Below are positions 1-11,141 of a stretch of DNA of 64,000 nt, piece by piece. The notes beneath the pieces are model-generated. The model was not told where the DNA came from. It did not search any database and saw only the letters and a program-made list of their open reading frames with translations. The position numbers and the translations under genes are program-made. Numbering within the stretch: the stretch's first letter is position 1; each line of letters opens with the position of its first letter. This DNA is from Nemertoderma westbladi. Taxonomy: Eukaryota; Xenacoelomorpha; Nemertodermatida; Nemertodermatidae. The DNA is taken from contig JAUCBJ010005732.1 in assembly GCA_032718475.1 (NCBI GenBank), forward strand, positions 1 to 64,000. The letters run 5' to 3'.

Positions 1-36
1 TATATCTACTGCCTACTGGTACTTCAGTACTTTACA
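1..36 (+). repeat. 3' end of the 5' LTR
   Basis: Matches 5336-5371 at 35 of 36 positions. It ends in ACA just before the candidate primer-binding site; the other LTR ends in CCA. The exact boundary could therefore be two or three bases further left. Confidence 0.85.
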
Positions 37-53
37 TGGCGCTGCGAATCTGG
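37..53 (+). other. candidate tRNA primer-binding site
   Basis: Begins TGGCGCTGCG immediately after the LTR. TGG is the complement of the tRNA CCA end, and position next to the LTR is as expected. The TGGCG start would suit a tRNA with discriminator base G, such as a serine tRNA, but I could not match the full stretch to a specific tRNA. Confidence 0.5.
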
Positions 54-250
54 AAATACAAATACACTGCGGCACTACACACTACAAGATGGAACAAATA
101 AATAATAGGTCTTAAAACTTAACTGGTCTACAAACAATACTGCAATAGGCCTACCCCATCATTGGTTAGCCAACAAGATAACCTACAATCTACAGCTCTA
201 CAGACATATAGGCCTACCAATAGGCCTATAACCTAGCCTACAACAGCAAC

Positions 251-3200
251 ATGACGGATACCGGCACCGGTACCGGTACTACAGCTACATCTATTACAGC
301 AGCCAAATATTCGCGATCAGCCTTCAAGGGACGTGTTACTACAGCAATGAGACGCCTTGAGGACTCGCTACAAAAATATACCACCATGGACCATGAACAA
401 TTAACGCCATTAATAATTGAAGCAGTAACAAGCCGATTAACAGATTTTCAAATGGCTGCAAACAAATATTTCGAAGCACACCACAATGTCCAGGTGTTAG
501 AACCTACAAAGGATGGTGACAAAGAAACATTATATGTGAATTCACTGGAAGATAATGTTGTAGAATTCCGCGACCGGGTTCAAGAATTAAGTTACCGGTA
601 CTCAAGTACTTTGAACATTTTAAATCATTCTCAGGTTAGTGATGTTAATACTAATGGTAGGCCTGCTGATCCAGTAGCTACCGGTACACATATTAAAAAT
701 CCACGCATAGATCGAACCTGTCAGCCAGATCGTCTGAACAAAGACGTTTCTCTTGCAGACTACAATACATGGAAAATTAATTTCCTCCAATTTTTCCGTA
801 TAAATGCGATGCAACACATGGAGCATGATTACCAAATTGCTCAACTTCAAGCATGTATTTCTCCAGAATTACAAACTACAAGTCGTCTGTCCCTTAATGT
901 CACACCACAACATACTGTTGATGAAATTCTGGACATTCTCCATGAATATTACAAAAAAAAATGTAGTTGGATTCGCAGATGTGTCGAATTCAACAGTTGT
1001 CATCAGGTCGCTGGTGAACCATTTAATGATTTTTTTGTTCGCCTGCGTGGCCTGCAAGAATTAACTGAACCATGCCACAGATGTATAGACCGCAACTTAA
1101 TGGTCCAAATATGTCAAGGTGTCATAAACATTGAACTCCAACGGAAATTATTTGCTTTACAAATGGGACACCCTACCTTAGATGACGTTAGAAATGAATG
1201 TATTGCATTTGAACACGGTGACCATGAATCAAATGTTTCCAAACAACCAAACCGTGATCAATTAATACACAATATACAAACAATTTCATCCCCAGATGGG
1301 GCTGTTGAAATACCGGTACCACAATATACATTTACTATTGATGAAATTCGAGAAACAATGTTAAATAGTAAAGGTACTGATTCTGATATAATTCATGCAC
1401 TTCAAGTTTTAAAAACGCAACAACTTCCAGCACGGTCAAAGAAAACTTACCCTATTTATAGGGGTAAAGGCAATACACAAACCCAATCTACATTCTCAAA
1501 AAGTACTTCATCAAAAAGCCGGAATTGCCCTTGGTGTGGTGGACCATCACCACATGAAAATAATAGACAAAACTGTCCAGCCAGTGGGAAATTATGTGTC
1601 AATTGTGGGAGAAAGGGACACTTTTCATTTGCTTGTAAAGCAAACCCAGCTATGCAATCTTTTCAACAACGACAAATTAATCAAATTGAATATAATAAAC
1701 AATGCGATGAAGGGGATGATGACAGTGACCAATCATCCTATGTTTATCGTGCTGGCGTTAATATTAATGTGATTTCAGATGAAGTTCATATTACTCAAAT
1801 TAAATTTTCACATTCTGCACCATTGATACGAATTAATGTATGTGGAACACAAAATAATGCCATTTTTGTTTGTGACTCACTTCCAGATACTGGTGCAGAT
1901 GCCCCAATCGTACCATATGGTCTAATAAAAGACAATGATTTAATAATGGAGATTAAAAAATCTCACAAGCCGAAGGTATTTGCTGCAAACGGTACTGTAA
2001 TCCAATCCATTGGTATCATAACTTTAAAATTACATTACTATGGACATAAGGCTATAATCAATGCAGTGGTTACTGAAACAGCATCTACCTTTTTGCTACC
2101 CTGGTTTACCCTGAAACAATTAAAAATCATACCAGAATGTTTTCCCCTTCCATATATATTTCCAAAAGATAGCAGGGATCTTTATGTCCAAGAAGTATCA
2201 TCAGCTAATAATGTGCGATCAACATTATTAGATGAATATTCTGATGTCTTTGATACTGAACAGTTCCAGGCTATGGACATAACTCCAATGAAAATACACC
2301 TTAAACAAAATGCAATTCCATCTAAGATATATACTGCAAGAAAAATCCCTGTTCATCTAGAGGCAGACACAAAGGCAGAATTAGAAAATATGACCAAACT
2401 AGGAGTAATTAAAAAATTAGAATCTGATGCTGAACCCCCAGAATGGATTTCTCCAATGGTGGTTATACAAAAACCACGAGGTGGGATTCGAATATGTGTG
2501 GACTACACTGCTCTAAATCAATACATAGAACGCCCGGTACATCCATTTAAGTGTCCTGCTGATATCGTTGCAAATTTAAATAATGGGTGTCAGTTTTTCT
2601 CAACTTTAGATGCAGTGAAAGGATACTGGCAAGTTCCTCTTGAATTCAATAGCCAAAAATATACAACATTCCTAACTCCATGGGGTTGCTATGTTTTTCT
2701 TCGAGCCCCAATGGGCCTTAGTTCAACTGGTGATGTATATTGTATATGGGGAGATACAGCAATATCTGGAATCCCTTCAGTAGAAAAAGTTGTAGATGAT
2801 ATGCTGGTTCATACAGTTACATTTGAAGAACATGTGACTGTTGTGAGATCCATACTAGACCGATGTAGACAATACAAGATTACATTGTCAAAAGATAAAT
2901 TTATCTTCGCCCAGCCAGAAGTGGAATTTATTGGAATGCGCATCGGGCGAAATGGTATTCATGGTGATCCATTAAAGATGGAAGCTATTAGAGAATTCCC
3001 AATACCAAAAGACATTTCCATGTTGAAATCTTTTTTTGGTATTATTACACAACTTCAAATGTTTACACCAAATCTGGCTCAGATATCTGCACCATTACGT
3101 GGTTTGTTGAGCCCTAAGAATGCATTTGTATGGACCCATGATCATACACAAGCTTTCAATGCAACCAAAAATTTACTTACTTGTTTACCGGCCCTTCAAC

Positions 3201-4861
3201 CATTCGATAAAACATTACCAATTTCACTACACACAGATGCCTCTAAAGATGGTATTGGATATGTACTCATGCAAAAACATGACAGCAATTGGTGTATAGT
3301 AACCTGTGGAAGCCGTTTTGTCACTCCCACAGAGTCGAATTGGGCTGTCATTGAACGTGAGCTGTTAGCTGTTCAATGGGCAGTAACGAAATGCAGAGTA
3401 TATTTACAAGGTTGCCCAAATTTTTCTGTTAACACAGATCATAAACCTCTAATCACCATATTAAATAGTAAAACATTGGACAAAATAGGTAATTTACGAC
3501 TTCAGAGAATCAAAGAAAAGCTTATTGGATATAACTTTACTGCTATATGGATACTGGGTAAGAATAATGGCTTTGCCGATGCTCTATCTAGAGCACCTGT
3601 ATCTCAACCTGATAAAGAGGATATAGATCAAGTAAATGAGATCATCACTCAAGTAAACGAAGTCATTACAGTAAATTCTAATGATATTGACCCATCGCAC
3701 ACTCTATTTACGAAAGCTGTTAGTGAAGATACCGAATATAAACTCCTTATTTCTCATATTATTTCTGGATGTTACAAGATACCTCAAGAGTTAATTATGT
3801 TCAAAAACATAATTAAAGACCTTTCAATATGTAATGAGCTAATCTTGTATGGAGATCGTATTGTTGTACCAAAAAAGGCCAGAAATGAGGTTCTGCGTCG
3901 ATTACATGTACCACATCAAGGAATTCGTCGATCCAAAGAAAGAGCCCGCCGATTATATTATTGGCCAGGAATGAATAGTGATATAACCAACACTGTTGAG
4001 AACTGTCATAATTGTCAAAAATATAGACCCAGTCAGACACCAGAACCAATGACTCTTGATGTTAATCCGACTCGACCATTTGAAAATGTCTCGACTGACC
4101 TTTGTAGCTATGGAAATAATATATATCTCATATATGTGGACCGTTTTTCTGGATGGCCAATAGTTATTTTGTTCAATAAACCTCCAACAACATCCCAAAT
4201 AACTTCAAAACTAATCGATCTGTTTTGTGATACAGGCGTTCCTGTGAAAATGCGATCAGATGGTGGATCACAATATGCTTCAGCAGAGTTCAATACTTTT
4301 TGCAACAATTGGCATATAGACCACACCCTTAGTAGTGCATATTATCCCCAATCTAATGGTCATGCCGAAGCTGGTATAAAATCAATGAAATCTTTAATTA
4401 AAAAATATACTTCAACTAATGGCCAATTAAATCATGAAGGATTCAAAGAAGCAATATTAGAGTGGAGAAATACTCCCCGTGATGGTGATACTCCAGCTCC
4501 TTCAGTACTACTATATGGAAGACTAATGCGCACTCGTCTCCCTGCAAGCAAAGAAGCCTTGGACTTTCAGTGGAATAAAGTATTTGACGAAATTGATAGA
4601 AAAATAGTGGATAAAAAACGTTGGGTGACAAAATCAAGATACGACTTACACACACATCCACTCAAACCTCTCTCCATAGGCACCTCTGTATTTGTTCAGG
4701 ATGTCAGGACAAAGTTATGGGATCGAGTAGGTCGAATAACTGATATAAGAGATAATGGTCATAGTTATTACGTTGCATTTCCATCTGGTCGTATCCTGCT
4801 GAGAAATAGGCGTTTTTTACGCCCAGAACCTTTGATAAATAGCAATATAAATGATAGATAA
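251..4861 (+). CDS. gag-pol polyprotein of Ty3/gypsy element, intact
   Basis: One 1536-residue frame from an ATG after a 214-bp leader. Residues 1 to about 425 are Gag. Two Cys-rich segments follow: one from C426, and a CCHC knuckle at 449-462 (CVNCGRKGH...C). The aspartic protease motif DTGAD starts at 546. Reverse transcriptase has its first catalytic Asp at 787 and the second pair at 849-850 in the motif VVDDML, where most gypsy elements have Tyr-x-Asp-Asp. RNase H has TDAS with D996. The integrase has an HHCC finger from H1219 and a D1283, D1337, E1373 triad (DD35E). Gag and Pol share one frame with no stop or shift, so Gag:Pol ratio control is not visible. A C-terminal region follows the core and no clear chromodomain is seen. 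Products would assemble a particle, copy the RNA and integrate the cDNA. Confidence 0.93.
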   Translation: MTDTGTGTGTTATSITAAKYSRSAFKGRVTTAMRRLEDSLQKYTTMDHEQLTPLIIEAVTSRLTDFQMAANKYFEAHHNVQVLEPTKDGDKETLYVNSLEDNVVEFRDRVQELSYRYSSTLNILNHSQVSDVNTNGRPADPVATGTHIKNPRIDRTCQPDRLNKDVSLADYNTWKINFLQFFRINAMQHMEHDYQIAQLQACISPELQTTSRLSLNVTPQHTVDEILDILHEYYKKKCSWIRRCVEFNSCHQVAGEPFNDFFVRLRGLQELTEPCHRCIDRNLMVQICQGVINIELQRKLFALQMGHPTLDDVRNECIAFEHGDHESNVSKQPNRDQLIHNIQTISSPDGAVEIPVPQYTFTIDEIRETMLNSKGTDSDIIHALQVLKTQQLPARSKKTYPIYRGKGNTQTQSTFSKSTSSKSRNCPWCGGPSPHENNRQNCPASGKLCVNCGRKGHFSFACKANPAMQSFQQRQINQIEYNKQCDEGDDDSDQSSYVYRAGVNINVISDEVHITQIKFSHSAPLIRINVCGTQNNAIFVCDSLPDTGADAPIVPYGLIKDNDLIMEIKKSHKPKVFAANGTVIQSIGIITLKLHYYGHKAIINAVVTETASTFLLPWFTLKQLKIIPECFPLPYIFPKDSRDLYVQEVSSANNVRSTLLDEYSDVFDTEQFQAMDITPMKIHLKQNAIPSKIYTARKIPVHLEADTKAELENMTKLGVIKKLESDAEPPEWISPMVVIQKPRGGIRICVDYTALNQYIERPVHPFKCPADIVANLNNGCQFFSTLDAVKGYWQVPLEFNSQKYTTFLTPWGCYVFLRAPMGLSSTGDVYCIWGDTAISGIPSVEKVVDDMLVHTVTFEEHVTVVRSILDRCRQYKITLSKDKFIFAQPEVEFIGMRIGRNGIHGDPLKMEAIREFPIPKDISMLKSFFGIITQLQMFTPNLAQISAPLRGLLSPKNAFVWTHDHTQAFNATKNLLTCLPALQPFDKTLPISLHTDASKDGIGYVLMQKHDSNWCIVTCGSRFVTPTESNWAVIERELLAVQWAVTKCRVYLQGCPNFSVNTDHKPLITILNSKTLDKIGNLRLQRIKEKLIGYNFTAIWILGKNNGFADALSRAPVSQPDKEDIDQVNEIITQVNEVITVNSNDIDPSHTLFTKAVSEDTEYKLLISHIISGCYKIPQELIMFKNIIKDLSICNELILYGDRIVVPKKARNEVLRRLHVPHQGIRRSKERARRLYYWPGMNSDITNTVENCHNCQKYRPSQTPEPMTLDVNPTRPFENVSTDLCSYGNNIYLIYVDRFSGWPIVILFNKPPTTSQITSKLIDLFCDTGVPVKMRSDGGSQYASAEFNTFCNNWHIDHTLSSAYYPQSNGHAEAGIKSMKSLIKKYTSTNGQLNHEGFKEAILEWRNTPRDGDTPAPSVLLYGRLMRTRLPASKEALDFQWNKVFDEIDRKIVDKKRWVTKSRYDLHTHPLKPLSIGTSVFVQDVRTKLWDRVGRITDIRDNGHSYYVAFPSGRILLRNRRFLRPEPLINSNINDR

Positions 4862-5167
4862 TGTATGATAAATATATAAATGTAAGATTATTACAATAAA
4901 TGACTAAGAATGAAGATTGAATTAATTTTGAGTAATTTGTATTGTATTGTAATAGATTATGTTTAAGCTATTTTGAATATGAAAGATGGTATATAATTTA
5001 GAATCAAAAACTGAAAAGGGATGTATATTATTTTAGAGTATATCTATATATATCGAGTCAAGATTATTGATTGTGTATTGATTATATATTTGGGACCATA
5101 TTTTTGTTAGAGGATTTAGTATGATTTTTTTTTTGTTTATTTCTGATCTTTTGAGTTCAAAGATCAT

Positions 5168-5176
5168 GGGGGGAGG
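5168..5176 (+). other. polypurine tract of gypsy element
   Basis: The run GGGGGGAGG directly abuts the TG that starts the 3' LTR. This is the expected position of the plus-strand primer. Confidence 0.75.
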
Positions 5177-5371
5177 TGTACAGTGTTGATCTAAGTTACC
5201 CTTAAGTGATATTATATACTTATATATATGTAGGCCTACAGGCCTATGGAAAGTCAAGTATTCAATATATAACATAAGTACTTCTGTACTTTGTCATCTG
5301 GCAATCCCATATTTTCATACACAGCAGTCTGGCAGTATATCTACTGCCTACTGGTACTTCAGTACTTTCCA
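5177..5371 (+). repeat. 3' LTR of gypsy element (195 bp)
   Basis: Starts TGTACAG after the purine tract and ends in CA. A TATA-like stretch lies near 5216-5228. Its last 36 bases match the window start. It contains the palindromic words TAGGCCTA and AGGCCT that recur through the window. Confidence 0.85.
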
Positions 5372-5870
5372 AAGTTTTGGACTGAGGGGGTGGGATTGAG
5401 GGCGAGACGCCCTTCCCACACATAAAAAAAAAATATAAAAAAAATAAAGAGAAAGTGATTATAGTACATAATAGGTACGCAGTAAGCAGATGGAAGTTAG
5501 ATAGTAGGAAATTAGTAGTAAGAGGGTACGTAGTACCACTAGTTAGATAGTTAGTTAAGTCAGAAGTCAGTAAGAGGGTACGTAGTACCGGTTAGTAAGA
5601 GTGGAGTTAGAGAAGTTAGTAAGAGGGTACGTAGTACCGGTTAGTAAGAGTAGAGTTAGAGGAGTTAGTAAGAGGGTACGTAGTACCGGTTAGTAAGAGT
5701 AGAGTTAGAGGAGTTGGTAAGAGGGTACGTAGTACCGGTTAGTAAGAGTAGAGTTGGAAGTTAGCAAGAGGGTACGTAGTACCGGCTAGTAAGAGTAGTA
5801 GTTAGTTTTAGAACTAGTTAGTAAGAGGGTGCGTAGAGTACCGTTAGTAGTAAGAATTAGTGGCAGGGGG
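5372..5870 (+). mobile_element. end of a BEL/Pao-type element: polypurine tract and LTR start
   Basis: The sequence TTTGGACTGAGGGGG, then a TGGGA...TCCCA hairpin around GAGGGCGAGACGCCC, is almost the reverse complement of 52848-52895, the 3' side of the BEL/Pao element later in the window. This copy lies on the plus strand and begins at the gypsy 3' LTR, so the gypsy element probably inserted into it or replaced its body. The distal LTR end was not located. Confidence 0.7.
5521..5845 (+). repeat. about 49-bp minisatellite inside the BEL-type LTR
   Basis: Six imperfect units each contain GAGGGTACGTAGTACCGG followed by TTAGTAAGAGTAGAG. The core GTACGTAGTAC is partly palindromic. Confidence 0.85.
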
Positions 5871-6407
5871 ATATAAAACATAGTATATAATAAGAGATAA
5901 GAGAGCACAACAGTAACCAGAAAGGTAGGTAGGGTTAATAGCACAAATTTAAAATAAAAATTAGGGATATTAGAATCACCTCCGAACTACAGAAGAGCCT
6001 TCAAGGTGGCCTTTGAAGGTCTGGTAGACCACCTGGGGCTGAAGGGCGAGTCGGTGTAATACAACGGCCGGCATCTAGTAGACTGGGAGGTGGATACACA
6101 TATCACATGGGAGAAGTTGGAAGTGGATAGATCTGGGGAGAAGCGACTGGAAGAAGTCGCCAGGGGAGAAAGGCCGAGAGAGAACGAGGCGCGTCATGTA
6201 GACGAGCATATAATATAACATATGATAATAATAACTTTATAATAATTATATAAGTAAATCACGTATGTATATTATAAAGTACGTACCGTAGTCAAGCACA
6301 ACCTTTTCCAATTAGCTACTGGGACTGGGGACTAATCGACCATGGTACTGTAGGTCACGGACGAGACGCTGACGACTTCATACTTCTTGAGTGCGACGGC
6401 ACCAGCC
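5871..6407. other. no gene seen; possible continuation of LTR
   Basis: A TATA-like GGGATATAAAAC at about 5868-5880 could be an LTR promoter. A moderately GC-rich stretch at 5985-6210 looks like decayed coding sequence, but I found no recognisable protein in any frame. Confidence 0.35.
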
Positions 6408-6540
6408 AGCCAGGCGCCAGCAGTCTGCCTGTAACTGTTAGCCAGGCCCCAGCAGTCTGCCTTTAACTGGTATCCAGACGCCCGCAGTCTGTCTGTAACT
6501 GGTACTGTAGCCAGTCGGCAGCGGTCTTTCTGTGACAGTT
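6408..6540 (+). repeat. short tandem repeat, about 44 bp, four units
   Basis: Four diverged units share CAGCAGTCTGCCTGTAACTG. No coding potential was seen. Confidence 0.7.
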
Positions 6541-8187
6541 AATCATAAAAATATAATTTAAAGTGATAACTAACACACAGTGGTATCTATACTAAGGTAG
6601 TTTATTCATTGCATAATTAATTGCCTTTGTCAAAAGTGTATAAATAGGAGGAGTTTTAAGCATTAAAACCATTCTCTATCAGAAAATTATCATAACTTTA
6701 GTTACAAAGTTATTTACAAATACTGTAAAAATGTTACCCGTAAGTCTTAAACTATTTTCTCTGCTGTCAGCTCGTTTCCTACTCCAGGAAAGTTTATTTA
6801 ATGCATAAAGTATTCATTTAGCGTTGTTATCTGAATTATTCATTTAATGATTTGCTCACGTGAATAAAGAAACCTTTTATTAAGGATGTTAGATTTATTC
6901 ATCAAAACAAAAAAAAATGTTTTCTCACAGAATTATTCCACAAACAAAAATTGTATTTAAACGGTTAGCATCCTAGAGAGAGTGACAACGCATACATGAC
7001 TGTAGCCAACAGCTGTTTGACTGTCTCACAAACTGTCTGTTAGTTATTCAGTTCACATTTATTTTTGTTATTTGTCCGAGTATTGCAGACTGGTTTGCTA
7101 TTATTATGGCCTCCCCCAGTCTGATGTGTCCGGATATCCATATTGGTTGTCCAGTTGTCCTTTTTAGTTGTCTAGTTGTCCGTATAGGTTATCCCCGTCA
7201 CCACCATTTGGTGTCACCTTGTCCATAACAGGTCTCCCCATGTCGCGTTGGATATCCGTCTGTCCACGTCTGTTTCCCTGTCCACGTCTGTTTCCCTGGC
7301 CACATTTGCTGTCCCGTTGTCCCCACACCAATTGTACCCCAACTCATATCAGTTTTCTTGTAATATGGTAATATGTGGTGGATTTTTCAACATTTTAATG
7401 ACAAGCCCACTTTTTGGAGTAGCATGTAAAATAATATTAGCGATGATAACACTAAATAACTTAACTCCGGATATCCTGGGTTTGAATTTCCTTCCGGAGT
7501 TGTTTTAATGAATAACCATTAGCTTTCATGTCCCGACATAATAATTTAGTAAGGAAATTTTGTAAGGAAGGTATAGAAGTTATTGTCAATCATATTATTA
7601 CTATGTATTATAATTTCAGCTCTATAATATTCACCACCACCATATTTTACTTCATATGTATTAACTTTGCCAATTAAATCCCGTTGAAAATTCCTAACTT
7701 CTCTCTCGAAGTCAACCGCCCATGCCATATTGCTTTGTCATGCCGACAATATACAATTGCGTGTGTAATATCCATATCAATTGTTTAGAACATTTAGAAC
7801 ATCTATTTGAGATATTGCTGTTTTAATCCGTGAATAATAATCGGGTATAATAATAATCGCATAATAATGCAGTGATAATACAGTAATAAAGTAACAATAA
7901 AGAATAGGGCCTAGCCTACATCAGATGTCATGATATAGGATGCCTTGGGCTGAATTTTGAATAATAGAGAAGCTATTGAACCCCTAACCCTACAGTACAG
8001 GTAGGTATATTAAACAGCCTCTGCTTTTAAACATCCTCTGCCTATTGCTATAATAATAGGCTGATAATAGACCCCTAATAGCCTAAGGCAGGTATAGCGT
8101 ATAGATAGGCAGCGTCACTGAATTTATAGAATTTAAATTTCCCTCTACTACCAGAGAACTCAATATTCTCACTGGATTTTACACTTA
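6541..8187. other. AT-rich intergenic DNA, no gene recognised
   Basis: Only short chance frames are present. A Pro/Cys-rich reading at 7168-7508 arises from repeated TCCACGTCTGTTTCCCTG words and resembles no known protein. Confidence 0.5.
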
Positions 8188-8305
8188 CCTTAGCAGCTCC
8201 CTACCACGCACCTTAACAAGCTACCACCGACCTTAGCATGCTACCACCGACCTTAGCAGTTAGCACGCTACCACCGACCTTAGCTTTTACCACGCACCTT
8301 AGGCA
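8188..8305 (+). repeat. imperfect tandem repeat of CTACCACCGACCTTAGC
   Basis: About five diverged units of roughly 22-27 bp with the shared core CTACCAC(C/G)(G/C)ACCTTAGC. Confidence 0.7.
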
Positions 8306-8537
8306 TTCCTACTCATGACAGCATGAGCTACTGAACCACTTGAATAATGTTGTACATATAGCTATACCAAATGCAAATGAGAACTTAATGTAATCTTATA
8401 ACACATGAACCTATCAAATAATGCAAATTAATTCCAACTAAATAACATTTTGAAGTTTCACTGCTTTTGTGAGGATATAATTCCATAGAAATAATGACAA
8501 TAAAATTAGAAATCAGTAAGTAGTTATGTATACTTCA

Positions 8538-9057
8538 CTATAAACCATTGATTATTATTATTTTTATAGCGCATCTAAGAAATAGTTTTTTTAGATGCTT
8601 TGAAAAATTATTTTTATTTTTTATGTCTCTAATGTTTTTTGGCAAGTCGTTCCAGAGAACAGGACCCATATATTTCACGGAATTCTGAGCCACGAGTAGT
8701 CCGGTGGATGGGATAAAGAAACATCCGGTATTAGGAACCACGGGATTTGTGTGAGTGAATTGAGCTCAACTTATTAAAATATCTTGTAAATATCCCTACT
8801 TCTCATCTATGTTCGCTTTTATTTATATGAAATACATCGAGCATAAGCTTACATATTTCAGATTTGTAGATTTCCTGGAGAGGGAGTATATTGAGTCGCT
8901 TATACATAGGAACACATGAACTACGGGAATGATTAAAAGTTATTTTGCTAAATACGGGAAGGACACTGATTGGACGATAATTGGACGTATCCATTGGGTC
9001 TCTGTCTTTATATATGGGGAAATCTTTTGCACACTTAGGATGTCTGGAAAAAATCAT
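8538..9057 (-). pseudogene. fossil 3' part of a LINE reverse transcriptase ORF
   Basis: The minus frame ending at 8803 contains SNYRPISVLPVFSKI, the conserved RT motif of Jockey/CR1/L2-type LINEs. It then jumps directly to sequence typical of a region near the C terminus, so most of the RT core is deleted. The next frame, 8741 to 8538, contains GPVLWNDLPKNIRD followed by FSKHLKKLFL, the usual C-terminal signature of such ORF2 proteins. Stops and a frame change separate the pieces. No endonuclease or ORF1 remains. Confidence 0.75.
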
Positions 9058-11141
9058 TTAGATATACTCAGGTTGAAGAGGTAATTTAAGTGTATCGAGA
9101 GGGGTTTGTTAATTTAATTGGGAACGTATCATTAATTCCAGATGACTGATTGAGTTGTAATAGAAGATATTCAACCTAAAAAGAAGAAAAATAAACTAAA
9201 AAATAGCAAACTGTTAAATTTTGCCTTTGGTTTGTTAATTCTGAAGCTATACAGGTGTTCAAGTTCGCTGATCACGATAGACCGCGTTAAAAATCATTCG
9301 AGGTAACGCAACAATCGTTTTGTTGTCCTCGTCTGGTATTGTTGCATGAATTCAGATTCCCTACTGCGTTAATGTCAACAAAAGTTATGATAAATGAGTA
9401 ACTGAAAATTTAAACAAAAAAAATACTCAGAACCAAATTTGAAAAAAATTAGTTTCACAATAAAATTATCCGAACACCAAAATGAATTGTTCAACATTAA
9501 AAACAATAACCCGAAATAAACAAATAAATGGACCCCAAAACAAGTATCCTATCAAAAACGAATGACAAACACCCAAAATAAATACAAATTTTCTCCAAAT
9601 TAAATTCATATCGAGAAAAATCATTTTGAAATTACCAATTGAGGGAAAGGAACAGTTTATATAGGTTGTACTTTCTAACAAAAATAATAAACAAATATCA
9701 TTAAAAGTTAATAAAAATGAGTAGGTTACAGTGTCAGCATACTACAATATATAAATCTGGGGTGTGCCGGATATCCGGCCGGATTTTGAAAAAAAAATCC
9801 GGTTCCGACTCCGGCCGGATTTCAATTTTTTCGCCGGATTTCAATTTCAACGAATTGTTGACAAAATTTACAATTAATGTAAATTTTCTAAAAAAAAACA
9901 TCAAACTAAGTTTTATTTTAAATTAAAACAAATTTGAACATAAACAAATACAATGTAATACAAAACAATTATTTTCATAGTTGCATCCTATTTATTCATA
10001 TTATTATGAATGATAAAGTATGTAGCAGAGCTATTATTTTATGACTATCTACATGCTGAGCTGACCGACTACTTTTTACCAAGAATATTTTGTATTTGGT
10101 TGGGCTCAGCCTCACTAACACTTAATATATAATAAATAGTACATGTATGGCCATATACTAATTAAGCTTACCACCGTGAATGACCAGTTTATATATTCGA
10201 CAGGCAATTTAGAAACTAGTAAATCCAATTTAAATCAGAGAGTATATACAAAAACTACATCTATTATTTCTTCGTTCTATTTTTCAATGACCCTTTTATA
10301 TCAAATCAATCCATTATATCAAATATCAAATCGGCGTAGGTTATGGTACAAAAATATTAGTTTCTCTCCACGATCCGGAAGTAGACGAGAGCGTTTCTCA
10401 TCAAATACATTACCAGCCTCTACAAATATTCACTCGGAATAAATTGAAGACGCTGGTGATACTAAATATATGTACAAGTGTTTGTAAATTAGGAAATCCT
10501 AAATCTTACTAGGAAATCTTACGTTTAGTTGGGATAATTGACATATACTTACTAATCTACTTCTCAATTCATAATATTATTAAAGTCAAAGTCCTTATCA
10601 TGACCTTGCTGATAATGATCCAGCACGTTATCTATCGACGCAGGACCTAACACCCAAAGGAACAAATGACGTGGCACCCTCCCTCCCTCCATTTCTGTTC
10701 ATGCATAAAGGTACCATATAGCTGATTCAAGGAAAAAAATGGTGATATATAAAAAAATCTGGCTTTGGCCGGAATTCTGGCCGGAACGGGAAATAATAGC
10801 AGCAAACTATATAGCAGAAATTGTGGAAGGGGGAGTTTACCAATTAATTATGCTAAATTAATTAATAAATGCTGAAGGTAATTAATTACCGATCCGGAAA
10901 TATAATAGATAAATAACTGTTTGAACTATTACCGGTATGTATTGCTTTTTTACACAATATATAGCGGAAAAAAATGTTTAAGAAGATTCCGTCCTACTGT
11001 GATTGGCCGTGACTTTTCCCCAATAATTTTCCCTCAATAAATACTAGCGCGATTCTGTAACGAGTAAAATTTATGTTGAGATAAATAATATATCTCGGTG
11101 AAATATATAAAAACTAAATTATTTAATTACTATGGCCGTTT
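9058..11141. other. AT-rich intergenic DNA with dispersed repeat fragments
   Basis: No gene was recognised. Around 9225-9350 lies a segment related to 45640-45770. At 9760-9850 there is a CCGG-rich block with nested palindromes (GCCGGATATCCGGC), and a weaker CCGG block lies at 10765-10790; these could be ends of a decayed DNA transposon, but no target duplication was found. Confidence 0.4.

Larger units (their letters stand above)
1..5371 (+). mobile_element. Ty3/gypsy LTR retrotransposon, 5' LTR cut by window edge
   Basis: The element has, in order, the last 36 bases of a 5' LTR, a candidate primer-binding site, one long gag-pol frame, a purine tract and a 195-bp 3' LTR. Bases 1-36 match 5336-5371 with one mismatch, which identifies the two LTRs. 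The RT-RNaseH-integrase order is that of Ty3/gypsy, not Ty1/copia. The uninterrupted frame and near-identical LTR ends suggest recent activity. The start of the 5' LTR and the left target duplication lie outside the window. Confidence 0.9.

Noticed and set aside
9757-10790. Possible hAT element with CCGG-rich ends
   Set aside because: CCGG blocks at both sides differ, and no inverted ends or target duplication could be found.
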